From NCBI GenBank assembly GCA_900543525.1, contig UQRS01000069.1, positions 1 through 10,859 on the forward strand: a stretch of DNA of 10,859 bases. The letters are read 5' to 3'. The notes beneath the pieces were generated by a model. The model saw nothing but the letters and a program-made list of their open reading frames with translations. It had not been told where the DNA came from and made no database searches. This document shows positions 6,062 to 10,859 of this stretch, one piece after another (within the stretch, counting starts at the first letter, position 1; each line of letters begins with the position of its first letter). Position numbers and translations under genes: made by a program. Source of the stretch: an uncultured Oscillospiraceae bacterium. Lineage in GTDB: Bacteria > Bacillota > Clostridia > Oscillospirales > Acutalibacteraceae.

Positions 6062-6344
6062 AAAATAGTGAGCCTGCCGCCATTTTTTTGGAAAAACGAA
6101 AAAAAGGGGGGGAGTTCCGGCAAAGCCCTCCACAAGCCTTAACCTCGTCAATGCCCTGGACAAAAGGTGGCGGAACGATCGCTTTTTATTGCCCTTTTGG
6201 CCGGAGCGAAAGGGCAGAGGGAGAGGGCGGCGGCGCTCTTTTTCACGCTGCCGTTTTTTAAGGCTGCGCTCCGCTTTCCGCCGAACGGCGGGGGAGGGCA
6301 GAGGGAAAGGCGGCTGCCTATCTTCCAAAAGATAGGCAAAACAA
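6062..6344. other. Hairpin-rich gene-free spacer between convergent genes
   Basis: Short overlapping open frames on both strands look like chance. Visible elements are GCCCTTT/AAAGGGC (6191-6197 with 6209-6215), a hairpin with T-tract (6228-6259), a near-exact 16-base direct repeat agggcagaggga(g/a)agg at 6211-6226 and 6295-6310, and a 9-bp hairpin GCCTATCTT/AAGATAGGC (6316-6337). It may be a degenerate dispersed repeat or simply stacked terminators; no mobile-element ends were recognised. Confidence 0.45.
6228..6259 (+). terminator. Possible additional plus-strand terminator
   Basis: CGGCGGCG (6228-6235) pairs with CGCTGCCG (6246-6253) as 8 bp including one G-U pair, with a 10-base loop and TTTTTT (6254-6259). 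It could be a back-up to the strong terminator at 6016-6061 or end an unidentified short transcript. Confidence 0.4.
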
Positions 6345-6381
6345 AAAAAGCGAGGAACCGTTTGCCGGCTCCTCGCTTTTT
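6345..6381. terminator. Bidirectional terminator beside the convergent surface genes
   Basis: AAAAAGCGAGGA (6345-6356) pairs over 12 bp with TCCTCGCTTTTT (6370-6381), with an inner CCG/CGG. A and T runs flank both sides, so it can act in either direction. It lies 12 bases past the stop of the - strand adhesin and is most likely that gene's terminator. Confidence 0.92.
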
Positions 6382-6393
6382 AAAGGGTTTCGG

Positions 6394-9300
6394 TTATTTT
6401 GCAGAGTGCGTTTTCTTCTTTTGCACAACGGTTATGCCGGCCAGGACGCCGCCGCTGACAAACAACAGCGCAATCCACAGTGCGGGGTTGCTGCTGTCGC
6501 CGGTTTTCGGGAAGGCTTCGGGCTCGGTCTTTCCTCCGGACGAGCCGCTCACTGCGGAGGCGCCAGCACTCTTATCGTCAGAGGTGGTGCTGCCGTTCGC
6601 GCCTGTCCCAGAACTCTCCGACGCTGTGCCGGAGCTTGTTCCGGAACTCGTCTCCGATTCACTTGCGGCCGCAGCTGCGGTAAAGGTTGTCTGTGCCGTT
6701 CCGTCCGCCGTCTGAATCGCGATCGTGTGGCTGCCCACCGCAAGGGTGTTCAGGTAATCGCCAAGCAGCGTGAGCGCGTTCTCCCCCTCCAAACGGTAGG
6801 AGGCGGTGGTCAGCGCCTTTCCATCGACCGTAATGACCGCGTTTTTGTCAAGCGGCATGTTGCAGCTGAAGCGGAGCGCGGTATCCTCCATCTGCTTGAA
6901 GTCGCCCTCCGTTTCCTTGACAACGGCCGGGACAAGCTGCGGCAGCACCCGGGTCTCCTGCTCCTGGCAGCGGGTGCAGCTGCGCGCCTCCTCGCCCGCG
7001 CCGGTAAAGGTGGCGGGAGTGGTGACGCTCCATGCGGTCCAGTCGTGCCCGGGCGCCGGCTTCTCAAAGGACTGCTTGTCGGCATAGGTCTTATCCGGAT
7101 TCAGCGTGCCGTTCTCGTCGGCAAAATAGCTGCCGCATGCCTCGCAGTACCAATAGGCCAGGTTGCCGCCGTTCAGGCAGTCTCCCGCTTTGGCGGCGGT
7201 CAGTAGCGCGCCCTCATGCCGGAGCGCGGGCAGCACCGTCTCCGCCAGAGAGGTGATCTGCGTGCAGTCGGCGTCCAGGAAAAGCCCCTCGCAGCCGGTG
7301 CAGGTATAATATTCTCTGTTTCCGTCCGCTGTGCAGGTTGCCGCTTTCGCCTCGTGCTTTACGGCGTTGTGGCGATGGGTCGAGTCGGTAATGGCGATCG
7401 TGGCAGAGGCAGTGGCTGCCGCCTCTCCCTCCTCGCCGAGCGGATTGAATACAAAGGTGAGGGTTTGGATTGTGCCGGTGGCAAAGCGGGCGAAGTATGC
7501 CTTTGAAACCGTGACGGTGTTGCCCGATACGGTGTAGTCGGCGCCGCTTACCAGGGGTGTGTCGCCGTTTTTGACCTCACGGAAGGTGTTGCCGTTCAAA
7601 TTCAGCGTAAAGGAAATGTCCGCGCTGTTTTCGGCTTTCAGATCAAATTTTGCTTCTGCGGGCGTCACGGCACTGTCGCTGTAGACGATAATCCCCTGAT
7701 CCAGCGCGATGACGCTGTTTCCGGCCTTGTCCGTCACTTTTACATAAATCAGCTTTTTGCTGCCCGGTGCAACGCTGAGGCTCTTCTGCCAGTCGGAGAT
7801 GCTTTCAGGCTCCGCCACCTCGCTGTCGGCGGCATAGTAGAGGATCTCATCCACGCCGCTGAGCGCATCCGTAGCCTTCGCCTCGACCTTTACGGTATCT
7901 TTGAAGAACAGGCCGAAGGTCAGCTTGTTGAGGAGGCTCTTGAAGCCGTTCTCGTTATACTGCACGGCCAGGTCGGTCGGCACTGTGGTGTCGATTTTGT
8001 ATTGCAGAACCCCGCAGTAGACCTTGCCGTCCGCAGCCTTCAGGAAAACCTGCTTGCCGCCTCTTGCCGTTTCGCCCGAGAGGGTCAGCGTGTCAGAGAA
8101 GCTTTGCGGCGTCTCTCCGATTGTGAAGCCGTTCTTCGCGGTGATTGTCACGTCGCCGCGGTACCAGCCGTTTTGATTTGCCTCGGGCATGCTGTACATG
8201 AGCTCGGAGGCGTGACCGTAGGATATTCTGAACTCTACATTGCAGCTGCCGCTGTAATTGTCCTTCAGCGTTATGGTCACCGTGGCGCGTCCGATCGCCG
8301 TGTTGTTTTCGTAGATTACGTCATAATCCTCGCCCCGATTAAGCGTGCGGTTGTCAACCGTGACGTTGGGAGTGGGCTCCAGCGCTGTGCCGTCGTAGAT
8401 GTAATCTCCCGAAATGCCGGTAACCGTAATCTGGGAGGCGTCAACCTCCTTTTGCGCAATGGTAAAGGTCCAGCCGTCGCTACCGGCATCCTCCAGCGCG
8501 GCATAGGTGTCGTTCTCCGCCACGTCGATCAGGACGGTATAGGTCCCGGCATTGATCGGCGTGCTTACCTGCACACCGTTTTTATCATAATATTTTACGG
8601 TGATTTCGCCGCAGGCGATTCCGGATTTTGCCCTGACGGCCGCCGTCTTCGGAGTGCCGTCGTATACAAGATTTCCTTGCGGCGGTGTGAACTCAAAATC
8701 GCTTGCAGAAAGGGATTTGAGCGACGTGCGAAGCACGAGCGAGTTGCTCGCACGGTCGAGTACGGGCGTATACTTTGGATCGTCACAGTGAATGCTGCCC
8801 AGTATAAGCTCATTCAACCACAGGGTATCGGTCAAAAAGGGGCAGGAGATTGCAACCTTCGTACCCTCTCCCGTGAAGTTCAGAGAAACGTTGCCGCCCT
8901 TGAAGGTGTTGTATATGCACAGATACTGTCCGGCGGCGAAGGAGGCGTTGTCCTTCTTTTTATCGCCATCGAGGCCGGAGGTGTTGTTCAGCACCGTGGC
9001 GCTGCACTTCGGGATGCCGTACGGATCGTCGATATAATTCTCATAGCCGCGCAGCGCAACACAATATGTGGCGTAAATGCCGCCGCCTTTTTCTGTGGCG
9101 GTGTTTTCAGAGATGTTGACGCCCATGAGCCTCACAAAGTCATATTTGCTGTCCGCTTGGCTTCCCTTGGCCGTGTAGAGACCGCCGCCGAGCTTTGCGC
9201 TGTTGCCGGTAATATTACCGCCGTTGAGGTTCATGTCGCCCTCGCAGTAAATGCCGCCGCCGTTTTCTGTGGCTATATTATTTGTAATGCTGCCGCCGTT

Positions 9301-10833
9301 TAGAGTGACACCGGCCCTTGTCCCGCAGTAAATGCCGGCGCCGTTTTCCGCGGTGTTTCCGGTAATGTTACCGCCGTACATGATCAATTTGGTCATATAA
9401 CGGCTGTCATCTCCCGTATTGATGCCGCTGCCCGTCTTTCCTTTGACGTGGGTGATTTTCCCCTGTTTGTCCGGCTCGGAGCAGTCGGACAGGGTGAGCG
9501 TCTGCGTGAGGGCGATGACGTCAAAATCTCCGGCCGCGGTGATGCTGTGCCCATTGAGGCAGAGATTCATCTCACGATTCATCTCCCAGGTCTCATCCAA
9601 AACGACGTCGGTCGTCAGATAATAGTTGGTAAAGCTGTGTGGCAGGGAGGTCGGGTCGCTCCACGGCTGATAGGTATCCGCCCTGTAGCTCGAGCAGGTG
9701 CCGCTCTTTTCATGATTGGCGGTCGCGCCGCAGCGGCAGTGAATATGCTCGGTCGTATAGTAAAGATAGCTGTCGAACTTGGCCGGGTCATAGGCGGCTC
9801 TGTCAGATTTATCCGAAGCGCTGCCCGCCCAAAGCTTAAAGCCCTCGGCTGTTGTCGGGGGATAGAGCGTGTCGGTCGCCTTCGTACCGGCCGAGATTTC
9901 AACAGAACCGCCGCCGAAATAGACGTTGGCCGGATACTCCCAGACGTTTTTTTCATCGTTGTGCTTGGCCGCACCGCGGATTCCGTAAGAAATGCCGTTT
10001 CCGCTCGAGCTGGATGAAACGGTCAAAGAACCGCCGTTTACGGTAACACTGGCGGCCGAAATGCCTGTCGCGCCGTAATCATACATTCCTCCGGAGCTGG
10101 AGGTGTCTATACTGACCGTGCCGTTTTGAAGCGTAAAGTCCGATGAAGCGCCGATTCCCTCCGTACCGAAATCCTCAGTGCTCGAGCTGGTAATATCCAT
10201 CCTGCTCTTCGGCGAAAGGTCAACGACAAGGGAGTGCGCTTCGAACGCCTTTCTGGTTTCGGTTACATCCATTTTAAGATTTCCGTCACCATGCAGATAA
10301 ATGTCGCAGGTGCCCAGCCGCAGGCCGTAATTGGGAGCGGTTACGGTATTGTTTCCGGAAAGCTCCAGATCCAGCTTACATTTGTTGCTCGACCGTAATT
10401 GGATGCTGCTTTCTATAATATAAGAACCGTTATAGTTGTTCAGCTTTATAGCATACTCCGCGGTCGAGAGGTTCGACTGAATCGCCCAGGTCCAGCCGCT
10501 TTCCGGCAGCGACTCGACATTGGTCGCGGTCACCGTGTCGTCCGTGCCGTAAGCCCAGAAATCGTTGCTGGTGTTTTCAACATTGATTTTGTTTTGGCCG
10601 ACGCGGAATTCCGTAATCACCGTAAGCTTTGCGTTGTCGGCAAAGGCGGTTATGGGCACGATGCTCAGGATCAGCACCGCGCACAGAACGCTTGCCGTCA
10701 GCTGACGGCTTCTGCCGGAGAGGCATTTGAGGCTTCTCCCCAGCCACTGGAACAGCAAAAAGAAGGGGAGCAGTGCGAGAATCGCTATGTATTCCGCCCT
10801 CTCTTTACCGTGTACGTCTTTCAGTTTATGCAT
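6394..10833 (-). CDS. Large multidomain sortase-anchored surface adhesin-like protein
   Basis: The 1479-residue protein starts at the ATG whose complement is 10831-10833, preceded by AAGGAG at 8 bases. The N-terminus has two hydrophobic stretches, about 15-32 and 46-64, the second ending AFA65|D like a signal peptidase site. In order: an N-terminal region with many Ser/Gly beta-rich repeats (about 66-360); a Cys/His segment with NLCLNGHSI (about 363-470); a right-handed beta-helix of GGxITxN...GGGIY rungs, about 27 residues each (485-590); two Ig-like domains containing YDGT, of MBG/YDG type (about 705-790 and 800-875); an Ig-like segment; the shared FGLFF module (from 973); an X2-like module (about 1058-1135, 'ADISFTLNLNGNTF...YTVSGNTVTVS'); CxxC modules (about 1150-1300); a further beta domain; a Ser/Gly/Thr stalk (about 1385-1440); and FPKTG (1441-1445) with a membrane segment and basic tail. 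It should be covalently wall-anchored and bind host or dietary glycans or proteins; the ligand is unknown. Confidence 0.93.
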   Translation of the reverse strand: MHKLKDVHGKERAEYIAILALLPFFLLFQWLGRSLKCLSGRSRQLTASVLCAVLILSIVPITAFADNAKLTVITEFRVGQNKINVENTSNDFWAYGTDDTVTATNVESLPESGWTWAIQSNLSTAEYAIKLNNYNGSYIIESSIQLRSSNKCKLDLELSGNNTVTAPNYGLRLGTCDIYLHGDGNLKMDVTETRKAFEAHSLVVDLSPKSRMDITSSSTEDFGTEGIGASSDFTLQNGTVSIDTSSSGGMYDYGATGISAASVTVNGGSLTVSSSSSGNGISYGIRGAAKHNDEKNVWEYPANVYFGGGSVEISAGTKATDTLYPPTTAEGFKLWAGSASDKSDRAAYDPAKFDSYLYYTTEHIHCRCGATANHEKSGTCSSYRADTYQPWSDPTSLPHSFTNYYLTTDVVLDETWEMNREMNLCLNGHSITAAGDFDVIALTQTLTLSDCSEPDKQGKITHVKGKTGSGINTGDDSRYMTKLIMYGGNITGNTAENGAGIYCGTRAGVTLNGGSITNNIATENGGGIYCEGDMNLNGGNITGNSAKLGGGLYTAKGSQADSKYDFVRLMGVNISENTATEKGGGIYATYCVALRGYENYIDDPYGIPKCSATVLNNTSGLDGDKKKDNASFAAGQYLCIYNTFKGGNVSLNFTGEGTKVAISCPFLTDTLWLNELILGSIHCDDPKYTPVLDRASNSLVLRTSLKSLSASDFEFTPPQGNLVYDGTPKTAAVRAKSGIACGEITVKYYDKNGVQVSTPINAGTYTVLIDVAENDTYAALEDAGSDGWTFTIAQKEVDASQITVTGISGDYIYDGTALEPTPNVTVDNRTLNRGEDYDVIYENNTAIGRATVTITLKDNYSGSCNVEFRISYGHASELMYSMPEANQNGWYRGDVTITAKNGFTIGETPQSFSDTLTLSGETARGGKQVFLKAADGKVYCGVLQYKIDTTVPTDLAVQYNENGFKSLLNKLTFGLFFKDTVKVEAKATDALSGVDEILYYAADSEVAEPESISDWQKSLSVAPGSKKLIYVKVTDKAGNSVIALDQGIIVYSDSAVTPAEAKFDLKAENSADISFTLNLNGNTFREVKNGDTPLVSGADYTVSGNTVTVSKAYFARFATGTIQTLTFVFNPLGEEGEAAATASATIAITDSTHRHNAVKHEAKAATCTADGNREYYTCTGCEGLFLDADCTQITSLAETVLPALRHEGALLTAAKAGDCLNGGNLAYWYCEACGSYFADENGTLNPDKTYADKQSFEKPAPGHDWTAWSVTTPATFTGAGEEARSCTRCQEQETRVLPQLVPAVVKETEGDFKQMEDTALRFSCNMPLDKNAVITVDGKALTTASYRLEGENALTLLGDYLNTLAVGSHTIAIQTADGTAQTTFTAAAAASESETSSGTSSGTASESSGTGANGSTTSDDKSAGASAVSGSSGGKTEPEAFPKTGDSSNPALWIALLFVSGGVLAGITVVQKKKTHSAK

Positions 10834-10841
10834 GGTTATCG

Positions 10842-10847
10842 CTCCTT
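10842..10847 (-). promoter_or_regulatory. Ribosome binding site of the large surface protein
   Basis: AAGGAG on the - strand lies 8 bases before the ATG. It fixes the start even though this places an extra hydrophobic segment ahead of the classical signal peptide. The promoter would lie beyond the right edge of the window. Confidence 0.8.
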
Positions 10848-10859
10848 TTCATTCCACTC

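Noticed and set aside
6167..6715. 182-codon + strand frame over the spacer and the end of the adhesin gene
   Set aside because: It runs across terminator hairpins and then antisense through the sorting-signal end of the adhesin; no coding evidence was found.
8002..9303. 433-codon open frame on the + strand
   Set aside because: It is the shadow of the - strand adhesin, which has recognised domains, a ribosome binding site and a sorting signal. The + frame shows no recognisable protein.

Overview
The window looks like chromosomal DNA from a Gram-positive, gut-type Clostridia bacterium (Oscillospiraceae/Ruminococcaceae-like). This is an inference. It rests on strong AGGAGG ribosome binding sites, a lipobox secretion signal, two proteins ending in an FPKTG sortase-type sorting signal, a collagen-like surface protein, and fairly GC-rich coding sequence broken by AT-rich promoters and T-tract terminators. 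No rRNA, tRNA, CRISPR array, transposase or integrase was seen.

Left part (1-2154): the 3' end of a small gene, possibly STAS/SpoIIAA-like, is followed by about 300 bases without a convincing gene. Next comes a two-gene unit encoding a small metal-binding cupin and an aldo/keto reductase. Its promoter has a 19-bp spacer carrying a dyad, the hallmark of MerR-family control. The 5' leader can fold into a branched structure. The cupin reading frame is broken by an apparent one-base deletion near codon 12. A hairpin plus T-tract terminator closes the unit.

Middle (2295-4346): a good sigma-A promoter is followed at its likely start site by a perfect 18-bp palindrome of TetR-operator type. Downstream is a 619-residue lipoprotein made of six Gly-X-Y collagen tracts alternating with six short Trp-containing modules, ending in a domain that resembles the BclA/TNF-like trimerisation heads of bacterial collagens.

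Right part (4464-10833): two convergent, related sortase-anchored surface proteins. The + strand one is frameshifted just after its signal peptide and looks like a pseudogene. The - strand one is an intact 1479-residue adhesin-like protein with a beta-helix, Ig-like/YDG-type domains, an X2-like module, Cys-pair modules, a Ser/Gly/Thr stalk and FPKTG. The two share a 'FGLFF' module, Cys-pair modules and the sorting signal, which suggests duplication and module exchange. They are separated by terminators and a hairpin-rich gene-free spacer.

Taken together, the right two thirds is a cell-surface locus and the left third a probable redox/detoxification cassette. Regulators of both predicted operators are absent from the window.
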